Source: Bipolaris cookei (Eukaryota > Ascomycota > Dothideomycetes > Pleosporales > Pleosporaceae). From it: a stretch of DNA of 41,966 nucleotides. The stretch spans positions 1 through 41,966 of the forward strand of contig NRSV01000128.1 of NCBI GenBank assembly GCA_002286855.1. The letters are read 5' to 3'. Made by a program: the position numbers and the translations under genes. Numbering within the stretch: the first letter of the stretch is position 1; the number at the start of each line of letters is the position of its first letter. Positions 29,361 through 41,357 of the stretch are shown in pieces. The notes beneath the pieces are model-generated. The model was not told the origin of the DNA. It made no database searches and was given only the letters and a program-made list of their open reading frames with translations.

Positions 29361-29925
29361 CTTAAAAAGCTAGGACGCAGAGCCTCGCGAACCCAGACTA
29401 AGGATATGTCGTATAGCTGTCTGCTTTGCAATCGTAAAAAGCTCTAGGCGGTTTGCCTGTGTCTGGCCCCAAAACTTGATTCCACGGATTCGATTAGCGA
29501 GTAGTTGATGTCGTGACTCCGTCAAAAGCTGTAGCAACGCGTCGTACGCTCTCAAATCGTCCTAAGACATGGACTTGATGATCAAGAATGATTATGCCTT
29601 TTTGCTGGATTAGCATTGCGTTCTTTTGTGAGATATTGTGGTGTCTACGTAATGTTCGCAATGCCAAGAAAAAGAGACCATCTCGGTGGTCAAACACAAT
29701 ATAGGGAATACGTACTGAAATGATATTTGTCTATTCCGTACTCACTGTCATACTCAGAGCCGAAAAATATGGGTGAAAGGAGAGAGTTTTGGAAAGCAAA
29801 CGCGTCGCGCGTACGCATGTAGGGGCGCCCGTGTATCTAACAGAGAAAGGAGGTTGGGCGGACGCTGGATTGGGAAAGGTTGCAAGGTAGCGAGATGAAT
29901 CGGCAGGGGCAGGTAAAACGCACTA

Positions 29926-32587
29926 CTCGGGCCCAATGGTTCGTTCCGAAAATTTCAAAAAAATTGCCCGCGCGTTGCACGGGCCTCCCACCCCAAGGGA
30001 AATGCCCACCCCAAGGGCATCACTTAGATACAACATAATACCAACTCTACCACAACATTAGATAATCAGAATTTATTTTAGCAAAACGTTTCGTAATATG
30101 CCAAAGAGTAATTCTTCAGCTTTAAAGTATAGAAAAGAGGTGGCGTTATACAAAGAGCACGCGGCAAAGCTTCATAGTCACCAGAAGCCAAACATCAGCT
30201 CTTATGCAAAAACCCACAACTTAGGCTATAAACGTCTCCTCCGCGCCTATAAGAACGCGCCTACGCGCAGCGATAAAAAGCCAACCAATTATCGGCTGAA
30301 TGACGCCTAAGATCTTGCTCTTGAGCGCTACCTTGACGCAATCAATGCTATCGGCTTCGGTATACATCACCGCATGATCGCGCAACAAGCCTACGCATTG
30401 CTTCAAGAGTCGTACATAGGACCAGACGAATCACCGACGCCACTAGGTCATAACTGGGCGCGACGCTGGCTACAGAGGCATCCAAAGTACCGCCGCGTTA
30501 GGAGTAAGCCGATGGAAGTACAGCGTATGCTGGCACAACAGCCTGACGCGTTGCGCCATTGGTTCGAGCAGCTTCAAGCTACTATAGAGAAACTTGGCGT
30601 ACAACCTAACGACATGTACAATATGGATGAGACTGGTTGTCGGATTGGCGTTGCAAGCAGCCAGTATGTATATAGTGCTGGAGGCCGGCAAGTCTTTATT
30701 GCCAACGCCAATAACCGCGAGCTTATTACCCTTGTTGAATGCGTCTGTTCTACTGGCTTTGTAATTGAACCAATGGTTATTATTAAAGCAGCAACAATTA
30801 TGGAGCAGTGGGTAGTCGATCTGCCTGATAACTACCTTATTGCAATCTCAGAGAGTGGCTATAGCAACGATCAGCTTGCGCTCGCCTGGTTGAAGCACTT
30901 TGATCGCCGAACGAAGCAGCGGTCTACTGGCGCGTGGCGATTACTATTAGTAGACGGACACGGCTCTCACTCAACTAGAGAGTTTATTTAATACGCTGAG
31001 CAGCAGTATATACAGCTCTTTGCGCTACCACCGCACACTACGCACCTTCTGCAACCGCTTGACGTTGGCTGCTTTCAACCACTCAAGTGGTACCACGGCC
31101 GCTGCTTAGAGTGGGCGTCTCGCACTGGCTTAAAAGATATTAACAAGGCAGACTTTCTAGCGACTCTTGCTGAGATCCGGCGTCTTACCTTCACGCGCAC
31201 CACTATACAGAGCGGCTGGCGGCGAACTGGTCTTGCTCCGTGGAAACTAGAGCTTGTACTTGACTAGTTGCAGCTACTCGACACGGACAGCGAGTACGAG
31301 CGCGCTACACCACCACCAGTTCAGTTGCGACAGACGACACCGTGCATACAAAGCTCTTCGCCGTCTTTAGGCTCATCTCCATCATGCCTACTACCACTAC
31401 AGCGCTTCACACAAGTTCGGATAGCGCTACAGGGTGAGCAATTGAGCGCGCGCCGACGACGACGGCGCGCGCAAGGAGAGCGCGATGAGCTTGACTGGGA
31501 CACAACACCAGAGCCAGAGAACCCACGACCTGGCGACGCTGCATGGGTTACACCAAAAACCGTTCGCCAGATTCAAGCGCAAGAGCCCTTCGTCTACACT
31601 GTGCTTCGTGAGCACCTCCCACGCAACATCGCTGCCAGCGTTATTAAACACTAACGTGGTGTCTCAGCAATTGCGCGCATCGCAGAGGGCTTGCAGCGCG
31701 AGCTACACTATACAGAGGTAGCGCAACTTGCTAAAGGCGAGCGCCGTCGTCGTAAACGCCGTGCTCTTGAAGTAGGTGGTGGACCTATCTACTCGCAAGA
31801 CGCGCGCTCAATGGTACAACGCCGCTAGGTTAATGACGTCGCCCGCTTACAACAAGAGCTTGCTGCAAGATCACTTCGTGAGGTAACAGTTATTGCTAAT
31901 AAATGGAAGCGTATACGGCCTACAATACGGAACCAGGGCAAGAAATACCTTAAGCGCGCAGCTAGTGGCGTTATAATAATGTGTGATGTTACGCGCTGGC
32001 AGTACGCTATTAACAACTATAATTATAACACTAAGGCGCAATATAAATTACAGCGCGTACAAGAGAATCGCAGCGTTAAGTATAACGAGAGCGTACTCAC
32101 AACTGATAATACAGAGGCAGCAGAAGTAGCTGCGGCGGTCCGCTACCAAGTCTGCCCATACCGGCTGCTCTGCCAGCTCTCTCAACACCAGGATGACAGC
32201 AGCGATAATAATACAGCAAATGAGGAAGACGAGCTACTATATTTATACCAAAGCGATTCTCCTTGCCCAAAAATTGAGTCGCAACAGTCACTTTTGAGCT
32301 CAACAATACAAGAGGAGATAGCTAGCTGCGTAGGTAGTAGTGACTATGATCGCGACTACAACAGCGACGTATATAGTGGCTGTAGTCAAAATGACTGGGG
32401 AGCGTCTTGAAATATAGCTTCAAGAATTAGTAAATCATTCTGTCTAAAATTCTGATATAAATACACCAAAATTTGCGACTAAAGTATTTTATTGCCCTTG
32501 GGGTGGGTATTTCCCTTGGGGTGGGCGGGCCGTGCAACGCACGGCCAATTTTTTTGAAATTTTCCATATGGAACCGTTGGGGCCGAG
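29926..32587 (+). mobile_element. Complete pogo/Fot-type DNA transposon with TA duplication
   Basis: 2662 bp. It is flanked by TA at 29924-29925 and 32588-32589. Inverted ends begin CTCGGGCCCAATGGTTC on the left and CTCGGCCCCAACGGTTC on the right, and continue through AAAATTTCAAAAAAATTG and a GC-rich block for about 100 bp. Inside each TIR the motif CCCACCCCAAGGG occurs twice in tandem. One long damaged transposase frame (30098-32410) fills the element. The flanks outside the TA pair show no further similarity. Confidence 0.93.
30098..32410 (+). pseudogene. pogo-type transposase with five in-frame stops
   Basis: One frame of 771 codons, without indels, is broken by stops at 30308 (TAA), 30989 (TAA), 31265 (TAG), 31652 (TAA) and 31826 (TAG). 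The N-terminal part is a psq/CENP-B-like helix-turn-helix (Tyr-x-Lys..Ile-Ser-Ser-Tyr-Ala-Lys..Lys-Arg-Leu-Leu-Arg-Ala), then a Trp-Ala-Arg-Arg-Trp-Leu CENP-B domain block. The DDE core has Asn-Met-Asp-Glu-Thr-Gly, Leu-Leu-Leu-Val-Asp-Gly-His-Gly-Ser-His and Leu-Gln-Pro-Leu-Asp-Val-Gly. The C-terminal part is long, basic in the middle and acidic at the end. Every stop is one C-to-T step from a Gln codon. The element can no longer encode a full transposase. Confidence 0.92.
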
Positions 32588-32649
32588 TATTCCCAAAAGG
32601 TCCATAATATCGTTGACTCTTACTCCGTACTGTGTTTCCAACCCATGCT

Positions 32650-33274
32650 TCACTGCTGCATCAGCTCTACAGCTTTTTTCTGTCGCTTAGCCTTGAGACA
32701 GCCTTGATGTATCAAGGCGCGCAGAATCAATCTGCCCTCCGCGTGGTCCTCCTCATTATATATCTTGAGACCATATCGGAGTGGGAAAGGATACTCATCG
32801 CAACAGTGGGCTTTGAGAAAGCTTTTCTCGATATCTCTGTACGGCAAATTGGTGGCAGTAGTGCGTGCTGGTTCTGATTCAAGATTGTTGAGACCATATA
32901 CAGCCTGGTAATTAGTCCAACCATCTTTGCTGTTCATTGAGGTTCCACTCACCGCTGAGCATATACAACTTGTCCTTTCGCAACGCAGACGGACCCAGTT
33001 TTGGCCCTCAACGTTGATTTCTGACTTTTATATTGAAGAATCGTCCATTGGGGTCGAAATTTGTTATATCCCTGCCCTGACTATCTTTTACAGTTCCCCT
33101 TTTCGTTGGATTAACGCCAATTTCCACGTTGTAGCCATCGAAAATTCCAATTGAATTCCCAATGACGTTACAGATGAAACTAGGTACATGCAGAATACTT
33201 GAAATGCAGAGAACTGTGAGAAGATATACCAGACCGGTTCGGCAAGTGTTTAGTAGGGATCTCCGTCGTGCCAA
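32650..33274 (-). pseudogene. Frameshifted unknown gene next to the transposon
   Basis: Two open frames (33274-33008 and a frame ending at 32650) would join if one A in the AAAA run near 33023 were absent. The N-terminus has a hydrophobic stretch (possible signal or membrane anchor) after three Arg. The body includes Asp-Ser-Gln-Gly-Arg-Asp-Ile and Asn-Gly-Arg-Phe-Phe-Asn. The C-terminal part contains Cys-Cys-Asp-Glu-Tyr-Pro-Phe; Cys-Asp-Glu-Tyr-Pro-Phe is a hallmark of NucA/NucB-type secreted nucleases, but the rest cannot be matched. An intron starting GTGAGT after Cys-Ser-Ala is an alternative reading. Could be a broken gene, a sequencing error or two exons. Confidence 0.35.
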
Positions 33275-35956
33275 TTCTCAATACCAGCAGATAGCCAAGG
33301 GAAGCGAAACAGATCGTTTGATCGTGGAAGTAAAAGGTGTATGGGTCACCATTAGTGGAGACTTGGTCTTAGTGGGCAGTGCCCTACTCACTGAATATTA
33401 CAACGCTTTAGCCAAACCCAGTCTAGACATATCGGCGTATTATTATTCCTATCTATCGTTCTACAGATAGTTCCTATCGAGGGGTATGATGGTAAAAGAT
33501 GTATGGACGAACGTGAGATTGCATGTAATGAAGAGTTGAGAGTAAAGATCTTGAGTGGGAACGGTATAGAGCTTCTGGTGTCAATACTCATAGATTGACT
33601 TTTGTGGATGAGAGGCAAGGTGCGATGAACAGGTAAGTAGTCAGGTAAGTTGCACACATCTAGCCACAAGGGCTCTATGCCTATTGCTACATACCAGAGA
33701 GTGTAGCTTGCTCATCGTTGAGCATTTTAGTGCTCCACACTGAGCACTCTCCACTGGTCACCTTACTGTATTCTGATTGGCTATCTTGCTCCTCAGTGAG
33801 CGCTATGGGTCCTGCTCGATGATAGTGTTCACGTGACTGTGGCACGGCAGAAAGGATTGCGGCACGGTGTTTTAGGTTGAATCCTCCAACCTGCTTATTG
33901 CCGCCTTGGCGTAATCAGTCTGGGTGTCAGCATGGTATTTTTATGCCAGCCCGATTCTGGGATAGTCATGGATATGCTGATGCGAGTGTCGGGGCACAAT
34001 GTCGTTCGGGTTATCTCGCTCAGTGGAATCTCTAATGGGGCGGGGTGCCATTGTAACATGGTGAAAATTGTTTGGTTAACGGAAAGTGTATGCGAAGCGT
34101 GTTGCGATTCTAACTGGTCTAGCGGCGACTGATTTCACTATCTCTTGTCACCGAAGTATACGTATTGAACTTCTCCTTTGCCTAATGCTTTAGACTTACA
34201 GCTCCATAATTCTTGGCTATCTCTTTCAGCTTATTACGGGACTACTTTGCTATCTGGTGGGTGTGCTGTGTGCAACGATGGCTCGCGCTAGGTCCATAGA
34301 GCGGGATGATGACACCGCATAAAAGCACCATAGCTTATGGTCAACTGTTATCATTCGCGTCAGGTGATCACGCTAAATTGCGTCACAAATATCACTCTGG
34401 GCACAGCCAATCTGATCGCATCCATGGATCATTTTGGTTTGCACACATATGTACGCCATCGCGCAGAAAGGTTTAGGCTAGTGTGTGCACTGCAAGTAGC
34501 TGTATAGGTGAGCATCAACGTTCTAGAGGCCTCCCGTGGTCTGCGCTTGTGCCTAGTTTACAATAGTCGTTACCCACTGACGTTGCGTTTTGGAGTCCTG
34601 TATATAGATAGTATCTGACGACCTCTTTCAAACCGATGGAATTGCCTCGTGTTGCAGTATATGCTTCTCATTCTAGATTCCCACCAACAACGCCTAGCTA
34701 CCACTTACAATCCCTTTGTAGACTCCCTCAAACTCGTCTCTAGATATGTGCATAGTCGTTGTGCTGTGTCGATTTAATCCAGCTGGACGATATCACCCAA
34801 ACCGGGTTGACTGGTCTGTCAGGCCCATGCCGGAGCAAGCGCCGCCCTATGAACACGTCGTAGCCTCAGTGGAACCGGATGTGCAATATCCTTACGTCTT
34901 TCCTAAGGTGCAATCGCGTCATTGGTACGGAAGGTGCAAGCACGTGTACGTTATAAGCACATGCTACTAGCGAGAGTTATGGGTCACAAACTTACCTGTT
35001 GGAACAGCCATAATGTTATATCCAGCCTGAAAAAGAAAATACAGCATGCTTAGGCAAGGTACCTTTGAGCTTTAGCTGAGGTGATTACTATGTGTACGCA
35101 ACATCGCCCACGAAAAAAAGAACACTAAGCCTTGTTTATGGCGAAGAACGACAAGACAAAACGCTCTTACACACTGTTTCTCTAATCCGCTGTGAATTAT
35201 AACAAGAACTGTCACATCTGTGTATCTTCATGAGTGCTAGATACAGCATGGGAGCAGAGTGAAGTTGAATAGATAACTAATAGGTTTCGGTCGAGTGCAT
35301 GCGCTGGAACCGCATAGAAATGACGAACAAGTGGTGCGCATTCATTTCAGCAAACTTAGATCATGGTATACTGCCAATATGCATTGCTAGAAACAAGCGC
35401 ATCGCCTATTGTGATCACACCAGGCATGTTATGTTTACGTTAGCATTTTTTCGAGAAATTATGAGAGTGCTCGGTCATTGCATCAACGAGTAACTAGCCG
35501 TGACAATCGTATACAAGGCTGCAGTAACTAGACGCTGAGTCCCCTCCGCGGGATACTAGTCATAACTCACTGCAATATGTTCACAGATGACAAGACACAG
35601 ACATGAGTGATATCATAAGACCACTGCTTATCTATGATGACAAGGATATCAGGCACCCAGAGCTGAATAACATAAACAGTGAGCAAGGATTCATATAAAC
35701 CTGTCATCAGCATGATGATGCAGCGTCCCTAGCATACGATGCTGCCTGGAACCGATCCCCAATACATACCAAACAGACGAGCACGGACCCTCTATCAACC
35801 AAAAGCGCGGGCCATGATAATCATAGGAACAAAGGCCAGTTCTTCCGTGATTAAGTTAGCTGTCGAGATTGAATATACGCCTCCCGTAATGCAAGTAAAC
35901 GGACTCACTCGATGTGATGAATCTTAATCAGAAACGGAAGCTATTCGTATTGGTGT
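33275..35956. other. Long gene-poor stretch
   Basis: About 2.7 kb in which I recognise no gene. Short open frames (33388-33669, 33932-34132, 34746-34970, 35299-35493, 35739-35927) have no family resemblance. The segment 33766-33895 repeats one at 26261. The right end is the 3' insertion border of LINE copy 2. Confidence 0.5.
33766..33895 (+). repeat. Short dispersed repeat, copy 2 of 2
   Basis: Same motif order as 26261-26355. It differs by an internal duplication: GGCACGG occurs at 33841 and again at 33861, so about 20 bp was copied locally. Confidence 0.7.
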
Positions 35957-36340
35957 ACACACACACAATTTATTTACGCCCGGCGGCCAAGCCGAAAGGG
36001 CTGCTAACGCTAGTCTAACTTTACACTTCCTACGCTCAGTCTTGGTCTCCCTAGCCCATATGTCTTCTTTGGCCCATTTCTCTATATAGCTTGCTATCTA
36101 AGTTAAAGCCCTTACTTAATATCTTAGCACGCTTCTTCTCTATCTACTATTATTCCTCATCAGGTGCTCGTAGGTTAGTATTGCTAGTAGCAGACTATCT
36201 TAGAGTCAGCTTCTCCAGGAGATTCTCCAAGTGTTCAACGTCCTATCTTCGGCGGCTAAAGCGCTGCCTGCTGTTGACTGTACGAGACTGCTGATAAGTT
36301 TATGTTAGTATCTATAGTTTACCTAGTAGTTAGTTAGATA

Positions 36341-39300
36341 TTAGTTTGCATCTAATCTCCGTGTTGCTATTGCGAATCGTATCGTCGCTCGCACTGCGTT
36401 CATGTCTAGCGCCCATTTCGCGTCATCTGTCGCTGCTTTGCCGCCTAGGTAGAATGACATGTTTCCTCTGCTTATCTGCGTGCACTGCAGCATTTCTGTC
36501 CGCTGTGTCGTCCACTTTCGACAGCGGAATAGAAAGTGCTCCACCGTCTCTGCTGCCTGGCCGCATTCGCATTGGTCTGTTGTTGATGCTTTGATTCGGT
36601 ATCGATACGTGTTTAGCTGTGCCATGCCTGTTCTAAGCTGGGCAAGCACGCTGCTCTCTTTCCGCGAAAGCCCGTCGTACAGCTGTCGTGTGTGCTTTCC
36701 TGGCAGTGCCGTGTCGATTCGTTTAGAGTATGCTCCCACCTCTACTGGTATCTTCTTAGCTATGCCTTGCTTACGTGCTATGTTATGCGTAGTTGATCGC
36801 ATTCTAGGGAGCTGTGTCTATGGCCTAGTGTTTGGCCTAGTTGCTGTCTTCGCCTCTCGCTTCGCGAGGCTTGCAAGCTCACTCTCTTCGCTTGCAGGTA
36901 GCCATAGCACTGTTACTATGTTACCGCCTCTTCTTAGTGTTCGTACGGTTTTGTAGAACCAGCTGATGTAGCCTTGCCCCGATTGCTGGCGAGGTGCTCT
37001 GAGTGTGAGCACAGCGGCTTTGTTCCTTGTTATCAGTGCAATGTTGCGAAACCTTAGCTTCGGCAGCCTGCTCAGCGCCTCAGCCATTGCTGCTAGCTCT
37101 GCCGAGTAAGGGCTTTGCTCCTCTCTCTTGCTCAACGTAACGGAGAAAGATTGTGTTTCGTTGCTTTGTATGCTGATCGCGCCTCCCATTCTGACTACTC
37201 CGTTCCGCGCCGAGCTGCTTACGGCGATGCGTACCGCCCAGTTCGCCTCGAGGCTCTGTGCCGCGTTCTCCACTACGGTCTGCACTCTCTTCTCCCATGG
37301 TGCCAGGACGCCCGGTTGGATCGTCTCCATCTGCTCCATCTCTATGTCCTTGAGCGCTTCTGCTACCTGGAACAGCGGCGAGCGATACTGCCTTCTGAAC
37401 TTTCGCATTCTCGATGTGTTTCTTCGCAATGGGTTGGTCTCAGGCAGCGCATGGATGTCGGTCCACAGCTTGACTGCCCGCTTCCAGAACCGCTCTTGTG
37501 CACTTGGGATGTGCGCCTCGGCTTCTGCCACCCATGTTGTTACCGTGCTGAACGTCCCTACGATCGCTCGTGCACCTATTCTTTGCACCCTGTTGATAGG
37601 CCTCACTAGCTTGTCTTTGCAGGCATGCATCCATACGTTCGACGCGTAGTCTACTGTCGGCGCGACTATTGCCGTGAACAGCTGTCGCGCTACTCTAGGT
37701 GAGAGTCTTCGCAGCCTCCTGAGTTCCAATGCTGCTTCCAGTCCCTTTGCGGCTGCTCTTGCAATGTGCTTGTGGTACTTGAGCCTGGCGTCCATGAGCA
37801 CGCCCAGTATCTTGACGTGGTCTTTGGGCGAGACGCTTTGCCCCTTAATTACGAAGGGCTCGGTGGCACTCTTGTACGCCCTGCGAGTAAAGTGAATAAC
37901 AGCCGTCTTTTCTGCTTCAAACGTCGCTCCGCTTCTCCGTTCCCAGTCTAGTGCGTCTTGGATAATGGCGTTGATGCCCTCCTTGTTGCTTTGCGCCGTC
38001 GGGCCGGTAACCCACGCAGTGAAGTCATCAACGAACGCGATCGCGCCTCCATACGTGTCGATAGGTCGCTGTACGAGATCGGCGTTGAAGAAGAGAAACA
38101 GAATTGGCGATAATGGAGACCCTTGCGGTAGCCCTGCTTGTGGCAGTTCTTGGACCTTAGAAGCCTGTCCGTTGACCTGGATTGACGCTGTGCGCTCTGA
38201 GCAGAATGCTTCTATCCATTTCAGTAGCTTCTGTGGTATGCCTCGTGCTTTCATCCTCTGCAGTAGTCTCTTCTTACACACCCCGTTGTACGCTCTTTTG
38301 ACATCGAAGCTGATTAGGCTGACAGTCCGCCGACCCTGCCACGCGGTATAAATCTGTTCTTGGAGCAGTACTAGTGCCTGCTCGGTTGATCGCTGCTTGC
38401 GCGCTCCAAAGTGGTTATTGGGCAGAAGCCCGTGTGTCTCTACCATGTGCGAGATCCTATCTGCCACCACCGACTCTAGCACTTTGCCTAGAGTAACCAA
38501 TAGTGAGATCGGCCTCCATGCCTTTGCGACGGTGTAGTCTTCCTTGCCTGGCTTCTTAAGTGGTATGATCTTGGCATGTCTCCATTGGCTAGGCAACACT
38601 CCCTCCTCTAGCGACTGTCGGAATAGCGCAAGCACATGGTCTTTCACTGTCGGCCAGACCTGCTTCCATACGATGACTGGCAGTCCGTCGTCTCCAGGTG
38701 CTTTCCATGACTTGGCCGCGTGCAGCTGTCTTTCCACCTCCTCGAGTGTGATGGCCGGCATTTCTACGGGTGCTCTCTGCGGCCTAGCTCCCTCGTCGTC
38801 GATGCTGCTAGGAAGCGGAGGGAAGAAGGTGTTGAGCAACTCCTCCGCTTGTTCTTCAAAGTCGCTCGTAGTTGTCCCGTCCGTTCTGCGAAGTGCTGGA
38901 ACTGTCCCGAACGCCTCGTTGCCCGCCTTCAGATACTTGGCCGCGTTCCAGATGTTGTCGTTGTCCGCCAGGAAGTCATCCCAGTGCTTTCTCTTCTGCT
39001 GTCGAATGGCATCATGGTACTGCTTCGACGCTCCTTTTGCCATCTCTTCTAGGTCCGGCCGAGCAACCCCTGTTCGTCTCGCGGCTCTCGCTTGGTTCCT
39101 CCAGTGCGTGTAGATGCGGCGTAGCTGTGTCAGGTCCTGCGTCCACCACCTCTTTGCATATGGTGACGCCTTAGCCCTAGGTGTCAGTGCGTGCACCGCC
39201 TCCAGCACCACCGCCATCAATCTGTCGGTCCTCTGCTACGTCGTGCCCGCTGGCGGAGTCCCGCTGAGCGCTCTGGCGATCCTGTCGTTGATTACTTTCC

Positions 39301-40072
39301 ACGGTGCGTCCTTGAGTAGAAGCCGCTCTTGCTGTCGCGCCACTGGCACGGAGCTGTCAAAGACTGTGTCGATCATTCGGTGGTCGGAGCCGTGCTCGGT
39401 GTCGTGGGCAGCGCATCTTAGCACCGTGTCTGCCAGCTCTTTGGGCGCTAGCACTAAGTCAATTGTCGTCTCGTACTCTCCACACTGCCATGTCTTGGTG
39501 CCGCGCGGGAGCAGGCTGCTGAGAGCGTGTTCTGTCATCAGATCGATGATCGGGTCTGCCTCGCCTTGTCTGACCAGCGTCACATCCTCTCCTCCCCACA
39601 GCTGGTCATGCTGATTGAAGTCGCCGGCTAGCACGACGTCCACCACCGTACCGGCCCTTCGTCTCGTCTCCGCAATCACTCTGTCTATCTTTTTGCATGC
39701 GTCTCGCAACGCCTGCGGGTCTCCTCCTGGTATGTACACCGACACCACTAAAACCTGACGCTCCTGTAGCCGGATGATCGCTGCTGTTAGGTCTGGCGAT
39801 TCGATCCGCACCTGTTCCGCTTCTACTTCTTTGTTCACCCACAACATGCTCCGTATCGACCATCTTCCTTCTCGCCAGGTCGATGGCACCATCTTGGTCC
39901 ACTTGTGGTGGAGCATGGGCGTCGTCAGCAGCCGACCCTGGATCCTCCGTGCATGCCGCTCCTGGATAGCTACCACCGCCACGTCTTGCAACTCTTCATC
40001 GTTCATCAAGCCATCATGTACTTCGCCTTGCTTTCTGACATTAAGCCGGATCATGCGGAATGCTCTATTCAT
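36341..40072 (-). pseudogene. LINE copy 2 ORF2 with two amber stops
   Basis: Open segments 40072-39236 (endonuclease), 39220-36818 (RT and RNase H) and 36802-36341 (zinc-containing C-terminus) are all in one frame. They are separated only by TAG codons at 39236-39238 and 36818-36820. Copy 1 reads CAG (Gln) at both places. The C-terminal segment shows Cys-Glu-Cys-Gly-x11-His-x4-Cys, intact here but cut in copy 1. The RT still has Phe-Val-Asp-Asp and Gly-Leu-Pro-Gln-Gly-Ser. The RNase H region lacks the expected Asp residues, as in copy 1. Confidence 0.93.
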
Positions 40073-41357
40073 GTTGAGGCGGGTATAGCATCCGACAGGT
40101 TCTACTGAACGACTCGTGCGGTCCTCCGCACAGCACGCACTTCATCACTGCTTCGCTGCAGCTCTTGTGGTGGTGGCCGTCTTTGGCACATCTCCCGCAT
40201 CTCTGCGCCTTTCGGCACTAATACGCTTTTTGGCCGAGCTCCTGGCATTTGTAGCACTGCCCTGGCCGTGGTTGCTGCTCAAATGCGCCTGTTGTGCCAG
40301 ACTCTCCACCCGCGTGGAAGAAGCCTTCTGCGATGAGTCTTCTTGCGTCACTTTTCTTAGTCACGTACACCACCATAGATCCGTACGCCTTTGGGACGTC
40401 TCTCTTGCTAAGCCACGCAATCTTGGCGACTGTCGTTCCATTCTCCTCGCCAAAAGCTTCTGCTGCTCCCGCTCTAATCTCATCTTTCTCGTCCAACACT
40501 GCTGTTCTCTTGACGTTGTCGATCTTGACTGGGTAGAGCTCATCGCGCAGCACGCGCGAGCCTGCGCCAATCTTCTCTGCTGCTCTCTTGACTGACTAGT
40601 GCTCGTCTTCGTCTCTGCACGCGATCCTGATCCGGCTCTGGGTCGCATGGTCGACGGTGACCGCCCGGCATCGCCAGTTTTCTCGGTTCTCCATTGTGCG
40701 CATCTCTTTTTCCACCGCTGCTCTGACTGATCCTGCTGACAATCTACTATTTTCGCCATCTACTCTGGAAATGTCTACTGTAACGTTGGGCGCGTCGATC
40801 GAAGCGAGGTCAGTTCTGATAGCGTGCTGCTGGCTTGCTAGCGGCACGGCTGTGGCGTTTGGTCCTGCGGGTGCGCTTGTGGACGCTACCTCAGCCCAAG
40901 TGCGCGTACCAGAGGTTGTTGCCACGAGGTCATCGACGCGTGTCTTCAGCTCAGCAATCTCGTCAATAAGTTTCACATTGTGTTCAACAATCGCTTGCTG
41001 GTTCTTTCTAATCTCTTTTGTTTCGCGTTCGAGGTTCTGGATCGTTTCATTCTGCTGCTGGATGATCTTAGTTAACGTGGGGCGAGTAAGTAGATCTTTA
41101 TCGGTGGCGGTGCCCTTCCTAGCTTGACGGGTGGGTTGGCTGCTTTCGATCTGGATGGTGTCGGAGTCGTCGGCTGATAAGTCTAGCTGTAATGGTCGCC
41201 TGCGGTAGTCTTCATTTTGCTCGATAGTGTTTCTTGCGCGTCTTTCTAGTGGTGCTGGTAGCTCGGTTGGCAGGGATGTCGCTTCGCGGTCGCGGTCGCG
41301 TTCAGGGGTCGAGATTGCCATCTTTCCCACCCGTCCAGATCGCAAACTCCTGGGCAT
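40065..41357 (-). pseudogene. LINE copy 2 ORF1 with two amber stops
   Basis: Same length (1293 nt) and start as copy 1 ORF1, but broken at 40596-40598 and 40218-40220, both TAG where copy 1 has CAG. The second stop falls inside the first zinc knuckle. The Arg-Asp repeat near the N-terminus is one unit shorter and a two-residue insertion (Arg-Pro-Thr region) compensates in length. The same 8-nt overlap ATGAATAG with ORF2 is kept. Confidence 0.93.

Noticed and set aside
29926..32587. Possible CRISPR-like or tandem array because of the repeated CCCACCCCAAGGG units
   Set aside because: Only two units at each end, inverted relative to each other; they are transposon TIR subrepeats in a eukaryotic genome.
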